Shown: positions 18,626 to 27,329 of the stretch, piece by piece
How the letters are laid out: each line of letters starts with the position of its first letter
Position numbering within the stretch: the first letter of the stretch is position 1
Source: Lewinellaceae bacterium SD302
Lineage (GTDB): Bacteria; Bacteroidota; Bacteroidia; Chitinophagales; Saprospiraceae
Length of the DNA: 64,000 bases
Assembly (NCBI GenBank): GCA_002591745.1
Contig: PDLQ01000001.1
Location: 302,276-366,275, forward strand
Direction: 5' to 3'
Made by a program: the position numbers and the translations under genes
Notes under the pieces: generated by a model
Seen by the model: only the letters and a program-made list of their open reading frames with translations
The model's database searches: none
What the model was told of the DNA's origin: nothing

Positions 18626-19270
18626 ATGAAATTCACCCTTAAGCATTCAGGCTTCTATTTGTTACTGCTGTGCCTTTTTTTCACCGCCTGTGGAGAAGAC
18701 AACCGGGACGCCGAATGGGGCTATGAGAAAGCCCTGGCTAAAGGACTGCGCAGTAATGAACGTACTGACCAGTTACTGTTGGATTTAAAGTTTGGAATGA
18801 CCGGGGCGGAGGTGTCCAGGCACTTTGATCGTTTGTCTGCCGAGCAGTCTCTGGAAGTGACGCCCGCTGGTTACAGTACCGATTTCGACCTGCCGGAATT
18901 ACCCGGAGAAACGACCCTGAACGTTCTCCCCGTTTTTACCGACGAAGCCGGTGGTAAACTATACGCACTGGATTTCACCATCGTTTACAATGGGGAAATG
19001 CAAAGCAGTAAAAAATCATTCGTCGTAATGGAAGTGACCAAGGAGTTTCGACTGCGTTACGGGGCTGATTTTTTCGTTCTGCGGGATGAGCAGCAAGACC
19101 GGACCATTGTTCAAGTGAAAAATAACCGTCGTTTGGCCTTTTGGCGTGGACCGGGCAAGAACGTTACCGGTCGCTTCGTGGACCTGAGCGTGGCACCCCG
19201 GGAACCTTTGCGACCCGCTGGCAATGATCGTCCGCAAATGGGAATGAATTCAATCAGCGAAAGAAAGTAA
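18626..19270 (+). CDS. Lipoprotein of an unrecognised family (paralog of previous gene)
   Basis: A protein of 214 residues with a clear lipoprotein signal: basic start MKFTLKHSG, hydrophobic core FYLLLLCLFF, lipobox FTAC (Cys near 22). The mature domain parallels the preceding gene: an N-terminal ERTDQLLLDLKFGM segment, a central beta-rich stretch with KLYALDFTIVYN, and a C-terminal VKNNRRLAFW...GRFVDLSVAP block. Only 4 bases separate it from the upstream stop, and its own stop overlaps the next ATG, so it is in the middle of a coupled operon. Unlike its paralog it has no palindromic insert and shows what the ancestral N-terminus probably looked like. Function unknown. Confidence 0.75.
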   Translation: MKFTLKHSGFYLLLLCLFFTACGEDNRDAEWGYEKALAKGLRSNERTDQLLLDLKFGMTGAEVSRHFDRLSAEQSLEVTPAGYSTDFDLPELPGETTLNVLPVFTDEAGGKLYALDFTIVYNGEMQSSKKSFVVMEVTKEFRLRYGADFFVLRDEQQDRTIVQVKNNRRLAFWRGPGKNVTGRFVDLSVAPREPLRPAGNDRPQMGMNSISERK

Positions 19271-22200
19271 TGGAGATGCAGAATTTTGATTGTAAGCCAG
19301 GGTCGTGGGCCTCCGGTCCGATTTACTCGTTAATTCAGTGTAAAAGATTATTAGTCAGCCGGTTACAAATTAGCAAAGTGTTTCCGTTGCCACACTCGGG
19401 CCGCAAGTCATCGACCCTGGTATTCTTGCTATTGCTACTTTGTGTGACTCTGACCGCCTGCCAGCAAGATGTCTCAGAAAGCAGTAAAGTAAATCTCCCC
19501 GAATGGGATGGCGAAACCCGCTTCGAACCCCTTGGTCCCGAACAAAGCGGGGTCACTTTCGCCAACGACCTTGCGTTTAACGAAGACTTCAATATTTACA
19601 CCTACCGCAACTACTACAACGGCGGAGGAGTAGCGATGGGTGACGTCAATAACGACGGGCTGACCGATCTTTATTTCAGCGGAAATCTGGTGGACAATGA
19701 ACTGTACCTGAATCAGGGAGATCTGGACTTCAAAGTAGCAACGCTGGAAGCTGGCGTGGCCGGAAAAGGCGGCTGGAGCACGGGCGTTAGCATGGCTGAC
19801 GTCAATGGTGACGGCTGGCTGGACATTTACGTTTGCAATTCCGGAGAACTTGACGGAGACAATAAACAAAACGAACTGTTCATCAATAATCAGGATGGCA
19901 CTTTTACCGAAGCCGCCGAAGCCTGGGGGATTGCCGACCGCGGATACGGCACCCATGGTGTTTTCTTCGATTATGACAAAGACGGTGACCTGGACCTCTA
20001 CCTGCTTAACAACTCTTACCAGGCCATCGGTAGCTTCAACCTTCAGAAGAATGAACGCCCCAAACGTGACCCGGTGGGAGGCGACAAGCTTTTTCGTAAT
20101 GAGACGATTGGAACCGGCAGCAGCACCTTTACCGACGTTAGCGAGGAAGCCGGGATCTATGGTTCCGTGATCGGCTTCGGGCTGGGAGTGACCGTAGGCG
20201 ATGTAGACCGTGACGGCTGGCAGGACATATTCGTGAGTAATGATTTCTTTGAGCGGGATTACCTCTACATCAATCAACAAGACGGAACCTTTAAAGAGGT
20301 GCTGACCGACCGTATGAAAAGTATCAGTGCCGCCAGTATGGGGGCCGACATGGCCGACATCAATAATGACGGCTATGCGGAAATTTTCGTTACCGAAATG
20401 CTTCCCCGAACTAATCAACGGATCAAGACGGCTACTACTTTTGAAAACTGGAATCGCTACCAGTACAATTTGCAGAACGATTACTACCACCAGTTTACCC
20501 GTAATATGCTGCACCGCAATAACGGTGACGGCACCTTCAGCGACATCGGCCGGATGAGTGGGGTAGAGGCTACTGACTGGAGCTGGGGTGCTTTGATCTT
20601 CGACATGGATAATGACGGCAACAAGGATCTCTTTGTGGCCAACGGTATCTACCAGGACCTGACCAATCGGGACTTTCTGGATTTTTTGGGAGCCAGTGAA
20701 ACTAAAAAGGCCATTACCAAGGGTGGTAAAGTCGATTTCCAGGCACTAGTGGACGCCATCCCATCCAACCCGGTGCCTAACTACGCCTTCCGCAACCGCG
20801 GGGAGGCTGACGGTCACGTATTCGAAGATGTCTCCGCAACATTCGGGCTGGACTTTGAATGGTTCTCCAACGGCTCCGCTTACGGTGACCTGGACAATGA
20901 TGGAGACCTGGACCTGGTACTGAATAATACCAATGCTCCGGCCCTGATCTACCGTAATCGGACCAACGAAATGGAGGCCAATAACTGGCTGCAGATCAAA
21001 CTGCAAGGAACCGAAAAGAATACTTCCGCCATTGGAAGCCAGGTGACTGTATTTACTGAAGATGGCAAAACCCAATTCCTGGAAATGATGCCGATGCGGG
21101 GGTTCGAATCGACGGTAGATGAAAAGTTGCATTTCGGTTTAGGCAAGGGTGCCAAGATCAGAGAAGTACGCATTCTTTGGCCGGATGGAGTGACAAGTAG
21201 TTACCGTGATCTGGCCATTAATCGCTTGCATGAGTTGTCATTGGCTGATCGCCCGCAAGCGGAAACCCCGGTAATCGAAAGCGATGGCCTTGCTACTTTG
21301 TTAGTCCGGAAAGAAGTGGAGAATTACGGTATAGATTTCGTGCACGCAGAAAACCGTTTCAGTGATTTTGACCGTGAACCACTAACCTTTCACATGCTCA
21401 GTGCGGAAAGCCCGAAACTGTGTAAGGGAGACTTCAATAACGATGGCCATCCGGACTTCTACGTAGGTGGGGCCCGCAACCAGGCTGGTGGACTATACCT
21501 CTACAATCGGGGAAGTTATCTGCGAATTGAGGACAAAATGTTTAGCGATGCGGCCAAGAGTGAAGATGCCCATTGTGCCTGTTTTGATGCCGACGGAGAC
21601 GGTGACCTGGACCTGTACGTGGCCAGCGGCAGCAGCGAATTCAATGGCAGCAGCACTCAACTACTGGATCGCATTTACCTCAACGAAGGTGGAGGAAGAA
21701 AATGGCGCAAGAGTCCGCAATTATTGCCTAATCCCAGTAAACCGGTTATTTCCAGCGCGGTAGCACCCCACGATGTAGACGGTGACGGTGACGTTGATCT
21801 ATTCGTCGGTAGTCGTATGGTGCCCGGTGTTTACGGCGGCAAGCCGGATAGCTATCTTTTGCTGAACGACGGAAGCGGGAAGTTTGAAGCGGTGAAAAGC
21901 CCGACGCTGGAAAAACTTGGAATGGTTACCGATGCTGTATGGGCAGACCTAAATCACGATGGTCGATTTGAGCTGATCGTCGTTGGTGAGTGGCAATCGC
22001 CGAAAATTTATAACTACACCGACGGCGAACTGAGAGCATCGGAAATAGAATTGCCCGCCGGCCTGGAAGGTTGGTACAACAGTATTGAGATCGGTGATCT
22101 GAACGGTGATGAATATCCCGATCTGGTCTTAGGAAACCACGGACTAAATAGCCGTTTCCGGGCCGGCGGAGAAGAAAGTGTATCGCTTTATCTCAATGAT

Positions 22201-22767
22201 TTTGACGGTAATGGTCGTGCCGAGCCGGTCTTCGTCAGGCGCAAGGACGGGGTGGCTTACACGGAGTCCTTACTGCATGACCTGAACAAACAGATACCGG
22301 GGCTGCGCAAGAAATACCTTAAATACGAAAGTTTTGGCAACAAGACGGTGGAAGAAATTTTCCCCAATCTGGAGCAGGGGAGCGAAGTTTCTACGGTCAA
22401 TGAACTGCGCTCTTTGGTCATTTTAAATGATGGTAAAACTCTAAGGGTAAAGCCCTTGCCAATGGAAGCCCAGGAAAGCCCCATTTACGCTACGGCCATC
22501 GCCGATGTGGATGGCGACGGTGACCAGGACCTGATCACGGGCGGTAATTTTTATTACGCCAAACCTCAGGTGGGCCGCTACGACGCGGACCGAGGTAACC
22601 TATTACTAAACGACGGACAGGGAAACTTCAGTGCCGCCACCGGATTTGCCGGACTGGGCATCGATGGAGAAGTTCGAGACCTGACCTGCCTGGATCTGCC
22701 CCACGGTAAATATTTGCTAGTAGCTCGTAATAATGCGAAAATGATGCTTTACAGGATTGAGCAATGA
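19270..22767 (+). CDS. FG-GAP/VCBS repeat protein with ASPIC/UnbV domain (second of three)
   Basis: Exported protein of 1165 residues, paralogous over its whole length to the one at 14486. The hydrophobic core and lipobox-like LTAC lie unusually far in, at about residues 50-64. The first 45 or so residues are encoded by a degenerate palindromic element (19297-19420). The start ATG overlaps the previous stop (TAATG); a GTG at 19378 (residue 37) is an alternative start. FG-GAP repeats include DVNNDGLTDLYFSGN, DVNGDGWLDIYVCN and DMDNDGNKDLFVANG. The ASPIC/UnbV domain runs about from NNWLQIKLQGTEKN to VRILWPDG. Two exact dispersed repeats lie in the body of the gene (19726, 21292) and one over the signal peptide (19434). 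Probable surface partner of the SusC/SusD system, by context. Confidence 0.86.
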   Translation: MEMQNFDCKPGSWASGPIYSLIQCKRLLVSRLQISKVFPLPHSGRKSSTLVFLLLLLCVTLTACQQDVSESSKVNLPEWDGETRFEPLGPEQSGVTFANDLAFNEDFNIYTYRNYYNGGGVAMGDVNNDGLTDLYFSGNLVDNELYLNQGDLDFKVATLEAGVAGKGGWSTGVSMADVNGDGWLDIYVCNSGELDGDNKQNELFINNQDGTFTEAAEAWGIADRGYGTHGVFFDYDKDGDLDLYLLNNSYQAIGSFNLQKNERPKRDPVGGDKLFRNETIGTGSSTFTDVSEEAGIYGSVIGFGLGVTVGDVDRDGWQDIFVSNDFFERDYLYINQQDGTFKEVLTDRMKSISAASMGADMADINNDGYAEIFVTEMLPRTNQRIKTATTFENWNRYQYNLQNDYYHQFTRNMLHRNNGDGTFSDIGRMSGVEATDWSWGALIFDMDNDGNKDLFVANGIYQDLTNRDFLDFLGASETKKAITKGGKVDFQALVDAIPSNPVPNYAFRNRGEADGHVFEDVSATFGLDFEWFSNGSAYGDLDNDGDLDLVLNNTNAPALIYRNRTNEMEANNWLQIKLQGTEKNTSAIGSQVTVFTEDGKTQFLEMMPMRGFESTVDEKLHFGLGKGAKIREVRILWPDGVTSSYRDLAINRLHELSLADRPQAETPVIESDGLATLLVRKEVENYGIDFVHAENRFSDFDREPLTFHMLSAESPKLCKGDFNNDGHPDFYVGGARNQAGGLYLYNRGSYLRIEDKMFSDAAKSEDAHCACFDADGDGDLDLYVASGSSEFNGSSTQLLDRIYLNEGGGRKWRKSPQLLPNPSKPVISSAVAPHDVDGDGDVDLFVGSRMVPGVYGGKPDSYLLLNDGSGKFEAVKSPTLEKLGMVTDAVWADLNHDGRFELIVVGEWQSPKIYNYTDGELRASEIELPAGLEGWYNSIEIGDLNGDEYPDLVLGNHGLNSRFRAGGEESVSLYLNDFDGNGRAEPVFVRRKDGVAYTESLLHDLNKQIPGLRKKYLKYESFGNKTVEEIFPNLEQGSEVSTVNELRSLVILNDGKTLRVKPLPMEAQESPIYATAIADVDGDGDQDLITGGNFYYAKPQVGRYDADRGNLLLNDGQGNFSAATGFAGLGIDGEVRDLTCLDLPHGKYLLVARNNAKMMLYRIEQ
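19297..19420. repeat. Palindromic element inside a coding sequence, copy B
   Basis: Degenerate version of copy A. The left arm (19297-19321) is CCAGGGTCGTGGGCCTCCGG..., the right arm (19396-19420) ends ATCGACCCTGG, and the loop is about 74 bases. It shares CCTCCGGTCCGA and TACTCGTTAA with copy A and again sits in frame upstream of the signal-peptide core. Confidence 0.75.
19434..19442 (+). repeat. Dispersed GCTACTTTG repeat, copy 4
   Basis: Exact 9-base core with a divergent flank (TGTGACTC), inside the signal-peptide codons of the second FG-GAP gene. It is read in a different frame (LLC) from the other coding copies. Confidence 0.55.
19726..19740 (-). repeat. Dispersed GCTACTTTG repeat, copy 5 (coding)
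   Basis: Exact GACTTCAAAGTAGCA, encoding DFKVA in an FG-GAP repeat. Confidence 0.8.
21292..21306 (+). repeat. Dispersed GCTACTTTG repeat, copy 6 (coding)
   Basis: Exact GCTACTTTGTTAGTC, encoding ATLLV just after the ASPIC/UnbV domain. Confidence 0.8.
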
Positions 22768-25700
22768 ATGGACGCCTTCGGCTTTTAGATGGACTACGCC
22801 CTTTTGGACCGGCTACGCCCTTTTGGACGCTTCGCTGTTGGGTGGTGCTGGCGCTTTTTTACGGCTGTGAGCGAGAGCAAAAGCTTTTTACCGATGTCAC
22901 TCAGCAAGTTGGAATTGAGAGCATCAATCAATTACGGCCCACGGAGGAGCTCAATATCATCACCTACCTCTATTACTACAACGGGGGCGGGGTAGCGGCT
23001 ACGGATATTAACGGAGATGGATTGGCGGACCTTTACTTTACCAATAATCAGGGACCAAACAAGTATTACATCAACGAAGGAGATTGGCGATTTCGGGACG
23101 CTACCGAAGCCAGCGGTTTGTCAGGAACGGGGGATTGGTCGAACGGTGTCAGCGTAGTAGACGTCAACCAGGACGGGCGCCAGGATATCTACCTCTGCAA
23201 TGTAGCTGGCTACCGGGGGTTGGAAGGTGGCAACGAACTTTATATCCAGAATCAGGACGGAACATTTACCGAAAGTGCAGCTGAATTCGGCCTGGATTTC
23301 GAAGGCTTCGCTACCCAGGCATACTGGCTGGATTACGACCAGGACGGTGACCAGGATTGCTACCTGTTGACCCATAGCGTTCATAACGACGCCACCTATG
23401 GGCCGGCAAATTTTCGCGAACGACCGGACAGCGTCGCTGGTGATCGTTTGTATGAGTGCATAACGACTGAGTCGGGCGTATTTTACCGGCTGGTCGATGA
23501 TTTTGGCTATCAAGCCCGCCCGGCCTGGCTGAAAGACGGACGGGGTAGCAAGGCTGGTAAAGCGCTGAATGAAAATGGCCAGCGACCATCCGGCATCTAC
23601 TCCTCGAAGATTGGCTATGGGCTCAGTGCGGCAATCGCGGACTATGATAAAGACGGATTGCCAGACATTTACGTTTGCAACGATTTTTCCGAGAACGACT
23701 ATTTTTACTTCAATAGCCCCGCAGCTCCAACCATTTTTACCGAACGAGTGCGCGAAGCAACCGGCCACACCTCAAATTTTTCGATGGGCAGTACCGTCGG
23801 TGATTTTGACAACGACGGCCGCCCCGATCTCTTTACGTTGGATATGCGTCCGGCAGATCCCGCTACACTACGTCATACCGCTAGCGCCGACCCTTATAAT
23901 GTCTACCGTATTAAACGTAGCCTGGGCTACTACGATCAGTACCCCCGCAACAACCTCCAGTGGAACCAGGGAGAAGGTCGTTTCGCCGAAATCGGTCAAA
24001 TGGCGGGCGTAGCCGCCAGTGACTGGAGCTGGAGTGCTCTGGCCGTTGATTTCGATCTGGATGGCTACGAAGACATATTTATTACCAATGGCATTTGGCG
24101 ACGACCCAATGATCTGGATTACCTTAAATTCATTTCCTCTGAGAATGCCAGGGACGTTACCAACCTTGAATTGGCCGATCAAATGCCCGATGGCCGTGTC
24201 GCTAACGTATTATTCAGGAACCAAGGCGACCTGACTTTTAAAAATGTAGCTGAGGAGTGGGGGCTGGATCATCTCGGTTCCTCTAACGGTGCCGCCTACG
24301 CGGATTTTGATGCAGATGGTGATCTGGACCTCGTGGTGAATAATTTGAACGAGCCAGCGAGTTTATACCGTAATAATACCCGTAATGAAGGGGGTGACTC
24401 CTTGAATGAGGCGGTCGTTTTAGTCGGTGCCGACAAACGAAGCGCTCAGATTGGAATGATGTCACAATCTTCACCTGGTCAGTTGCTGCGTCCTAAGGTT
24501 GAAAGGATGGTTAGTCAAGAGGAACCCTCAATACGCTCGTTAATTGAAATAAGCGTTCGTGAAAACGATTATGCCGACTTCGATGCCGAATCTCTCCAGC
24601 CATATGCACTCTCCGATGAAGGACCGGCGGTAGCCAGCGGGGAAGTAGGGAGGCAAAATGTTCTATTCATCGGCGGTGCCCACGGAATTCCACTCATGAT
24701 AGATGAAAATCAACCCGGAGTTTCCTTATTGACCGAAGATGTGGCCGAAGACTTGTTGACTGATAGCATTTACGAAGATGTAGCCGCCGTCTTTTTTGAT
24801 GCAGACGGAGACGGGGACGATGACTTATACGTAGTGAGTGGTGGCGGACAGACCAACACACCGTTAAAATATTTCAAAGACCGCCTGTATCTACAGACCA
24901 ACGGTCGTTTGCATCGCTGCCTGGATTGTATCCCGAGTGAACTGGTCGATAACGGAAGCTGTGTAGCCGCTGGTGACTTTGACCAGGATGGTGACCAGGA
25001 CCTCTTCGTCGGTGGAGGCGGAGTACCGGGTAATTATGGACTAAGCGGCTACAGTCGCGTGTTGTGGAACGACGGCAAGGGTGCTTTTTCAACTGCCAAA
25101 GAATGGCAAGTGAATCGACTGGGCATGGTTACTGACGCTTTGTGGTTGGCTGATGAAAGAGAGTTGATCGTCAGTGCCGCCTGGGAGCCGATCTATAGCG
25201 TTCGTTGGTTGATGGGCAATTGGTCCGTAAAAGCGGTTGGCCCCGTTGGGTTGTGGCGTTGTTTGTCAGCAGGAGAAAACGGAGAAGTATTTGCTGGAAA
25301 CTGGGGCTTCAACAGCGGCCTTGGCCAGCCGACTCCTGATCAGCCACTAAGGTTATACGTTGCCGACCTGGATAATAATGGTAAGACCGACCCAATCATT
25401 ACTATGGTACTAGGCGGAAGAGAACTTACGCTGGCCGACAAGAATGAACTGACTGCTCAGCTACCCGGCTGGCGTAAGAATAATTTGAGTTACCGGACTT
25501 TCTCCGGCCAGGATTTCCCCGCCTCCTTTAAAGAATATCGTCTGCCTCAACCTAAGGTAGTTACCGAATTGGGCAGCGGACTACTTCATAAGTCTGGGGA
25601 TGATGACTATCGTTTCACTCCGCTTGATCGCAAGTACCAACGAACTGCGATCAATACAGCTCTTTATAATATGCGAGGAAATTGGTGGTTGGGGGGCAAT

Positions 25701-25847
25701 GAGTTGAAAGCACTGCCCCGCGTCGGTCGTCAGGATGCCGGGGCATTGATGTTTTTGGGAGAAGGCCAGCCGCCGAAGATTGAACTAAAAGTAGTAAAAG
25801 CGGTAACTCTCAATAATTCAGGAGGTCTGACGATCATTGGCGAGTAA
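22764..25847 (+). CDS. FG-GAP/VCBS repeat protein lacking the ASPIC/UnbV domain (third of three)
   Basis: Exported protein of 1027 residues. The start overlaps the previous stop as ATGA. The signal region is LRCWVVLALFYGC with the lipobox-like Cys near residue 34, preceded by a duplicated 16-base segment that extends the N-terminus. FG-GAP repeats are clear: DINGDGLADLYFTNN, DVNQDGRQDIYLCN, DYDKDGLPDIYVCND, DADGDLDLVVNNL and DADGDGDDDLYVVSG. Where the two paralogs carry the ASPIC/UnbV domain of some 70 residues, this protein has only a short unrelated linker. It is the last gene of the coupled run; the stop is followed by about 200 bases of AT-rich DNA before the sigma-factor gene. Confidence 0.85.
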   Translation: MNGRLRLLDGLRPFGPATPFWTLRCWVVLALFYGCEREQKLFTDVTQQVGIESINQLRPTEELNIITYLYYYNGGGVAATDINGDGLADLYFTNNQGPNKYYINEGDWRFRDATEASGLSGTGDWSNGVSVVDVNQDGRQDIYLCNVAGYRGLEGGNELYIQNQDGTFTESAAEFGLDFEGFATQAYWLDYDQDGDQDCYLLTHSVHNDATYGPANFRERPDSVAGDRLYECITTESGVFYRLVDDFGYQARPAWLKDGRGSKAGKALNENGQRPSGIYSSKIGYGLSAAIADYDKDGLPDIYVCNDFSENDYFYFNSPAAPTIFTERVREATGHTSNFSMGSTVGDFDNDGRPDLFTLDMRPADPATLRHTASADPYNVYRIKRSLGYYDQYPRNNLQWNQGEGRFAEIGQMAGVAASDWSWSALAVDFDLDGYEDIFITNGIWRRPNDLDYLKFISSENARDVTNLELADQMPDGRVANVLFRNQGDLTFKNVAEEWGLDHLGSSNGAAYADFDADGDLDLVVNNLNEPASLYRNNTRNEGGDSLNEAVVLVGADKRSAQIGMMSQSSPGQLLRPKVERMVSQEEPSIRSLIEISVRENDYADFDAESLQPYALSDEGPAVASGEVGRQNVLFIGGAHGIPLMIDENQPGVSLLTEDVAEDLLTDSIYEDVAAVFFDADGDGDDDLYVVSGGGQTNTPLKYFKDRLYLQTNGRLHRCLDCIPSELVDNGSCVAAGDFDQDGDQDLFVGGGGVPGNYGLSGYSRVLWNDGKGAFSTAKEWQVNRLGMVTDALWLADERELIVSAAWEPIYSVRWLMGNWSVKAVGPVGLWRCLSAGENGEVFAGNWGFNSGLGQPTPDQPLRLYVADLDNNGKTDPIITMVLGGRELTLADKNELTAQLPGWRKNNLSYRTFSGQDFPASFKEYRLPQPKVVTELGSGLLHKSGDDDYRFTPLDRKYQRTAINTALYNMRGNWWLGGNELKALPRVGRQDAGALMFLGEGQPPKIELKVVKAVTLNNSGGLTIIGE
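22794..22828 (+). repeat. Tandem 16-base duplication in the N-terminal codons
   Basis: CTACGCCCTTTTGGAC occurs at 22794-22809 and again at 22813-22828. It encodes similar low-complexity residues before the signal-peptide core. The sequence is unrelated to the palindromic elements A and B but is in the equivalent place. Confidence 0.7.
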
Positions 25848-26046
25848 TTCGAATAGTCGGATTAACTATAATCTGAATTCAGTAAGTCCCGGATGTCTAT
25901 TTTACGTATTTTGATTAAATAAAATCATTTTAATAGGGCTTGCTTAAAATTTAAACATCTGATTTTCAGTTTGTTGTGATTTTGGCACGGTTGTTGTTAC
26001 TAAGTTGGCAAGCGAATATGCATTAGTAACCAAAAAACAAGCAATC

Positions 26047-26556
26047 ATGACTAACAATCAATTTCTCCAAGAAGTAAGCCAAGTTGAAAACCTTCTATTC
26101 TCTTTTGCTCTGCGTTTAACTCGTAGTCGTGCCGACGCCGAAGATTTGATGCAAGAAACAAAGATTAAAGCTTACCAATACCGCGACAAGTTCAGGTTGG
26201 GTACTAATTTCAAAAGCTGGGTGTCTACCATTATGCGTAACACCTTTATCAACCACTACCGTAAGCGTAAGAGCCGTCGTCACCTTAACCAGCCGGTAGA
26301 TGATATCACTTACACCCTGGAGAGCAAGCAGACGGTTAATAATGAAGCAGAACAGAGCCTGCGTCTACGGGAACTGAACAAAATGATGAACAGCATCGGT
26401 AAGATCTACAGTGTTCCCTTCCGGATGTTTTACGAAGGTTACGAATACAAAGAGATTGCCGAGCACCTGAACATTCCAATCGGTACAGTAAAAAGTCGCA
26501 TTTTCCTGGCCCGTACAAAAATGAAAGGTATGATTGGCGAACGGATTGCCGCCTAG
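26047..26556 (+). CDS. ECF-type RNA polymerase sigma factor
   Basis: Sigma-70 family factor of 169 residues with only regions 2 and 4. Region 2 is visible as LLFSFALRLTRSRADAEDLMQET followed by the KSWVSTIMRNTFINHYRK segment. Region 4 includes the helix-turn-helix YEGYEYKEIAEHLNIPIGTVKSRIFLARTKMK. The ATG at 26047 is used rather than upstream in-frame starts because homologous factors begin at this distance from region 2. No anti-sigma factor is adjacent, which is typical of the stand-alone Bacteroidota ECF group that resembles a constitutive regulator. It is single, with its own terminator. Direct targets cannot be read from the sequence. Confidence 0.93.
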   Translation: MTNNQFLQEVSQVENLLFSFALRLTRSRADAEDLMQETKIKAYQYRDKFRLGTNFKSWVSTIMRNTFINHYRKRKSRRHLNQPVDDITYTLESKQTVNNEAEQSLRLRELNKMMNSIGKIYSVPFRMFYEGYEYKEIAEHLNIPIGTVKSRIFLARTKMKGMIGERIAA

Positions 26557-26577
26557 GGAATACCTATAATCTCAAAA

Positions 26578-26615
26578 GAGGGCCAGTGACGGGTAGTCGC
26601 TGGCCCTCTTGTTAT
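26578..26615 (+). terminator. Intrinsic terminator after the sigma-factor gene
   Basis: GAGGGCCAGTGAC (26578-26590) pairs with GTCGCTGGCCCTC (26596-26608), with one G-U pair and a 5-base loop, followed by TTGTTATTT. Confidence 0.85.
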
Positions 26616-26676
26616 TTATCCCATCAACTGAGCTTAGCCATTCACGTAAATGCTAAAGTCCAGCTAATCGATAACT

Positions 26677-27324
26677 TCATCCGACCCCTTTAGAAAAAGG
26701 TACGAAGGCACAGGGCCCGTGATCGATCGACACGAAGGCGGTTTCACTTTTTCGCCCGACTGACATCATCCGTTGCTGCTCTTCAGGTCCAACCGGAATC
26801 ACCGCTCGCCCACCAATCTTTAATTGTTGAAGCAGTTCGTTCGGCATCGTCGGTGCACCGCAAGTAACCAGGATACGGTCATAAGGCGCCATTTCCGGAT
26901 AGCCACCATAACCATCCCGTAAAAAACTACGCACGCTACCGAGCCTTAATTGCTTAAAGCGTGATTTAGCCTGTTCAAATAATTTTGGATGACGCTCCAG
27001 GGTGAAAACCCGTCCACCCAATAAGGCCAGCACAGCAGCCTGGTAACCGGAGCCGGTTCCGATTTCCAGCACCTTTTGTCTTTTGCGGATGTCTAGTAAA
27101 GTTGATTGCCAGGCGACCGTTCCGGGTTGACTGATCGTCTGCTCGCAGGCAATGGGGAAGGCCTTATCCTGATAGGCAATCTCGGTAAAAGCAGAATTTA
27201 AAAAACCGTGACGGGGTAATCTGTTCATCGCATCGAGTACCGAAGAATCAAAATTTCTCGGATCGTCTCTCAGTTGATCGATCAGCTTCTTTCGCAAGCC
27301 GCGGTGACGGAAATTATCTTCCAT
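26677..27324 (-). CDS. pcm: Protein-L-isoaspartate O-methyltransferase
   Basis: Repair methyltransferase of 215 residues that uses S-adenosylmethionine to convert isoaspartyl residues in damaged proteins back to aspartate. The SAM-binding motif I is LEIGTGSGYQAAVLALL, followed by the acidic post-motif I residue in VFTLERHPKL. The family signature before it is QTISQPGTVAWQSTLL, close to the usual QTISQPYxVA form. Length is normal. It lies 5 bases downstream of the MazG/PRA-PH-like gene, so the two are probably co-transcribed. Confidence 0.93.
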   Translation of the reverse strand: MEDNFRHRGLRKKLIDQLRDDPRNFDSSVLDAMNRLPRHGFLNSAFTEIAYQDKAFPIACEQTISQPGTVAWQSTLLDIRKRQKVLEIGTGSGYQAAVLALLGGRVFTLERHPKLFEQAKSRFKQLRLGSVRSFLRDGYGGYPEMAPYDRILVTCGAPTMPNELLQQLKIGGRAVIPVGPEEQQRMMSVGRKSETAFVSIDHGPCAFVPFSKGVG

Positions 27325-27329
27325 CTCGG

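Noticed and set aside
19474..20514. Open frame of 346 codons antisense to the second FG-GAP gene
   Set aside because: The repetitive Asp-rich FG-GAP codons create open antisense frames; there is no start context or homology pattern.
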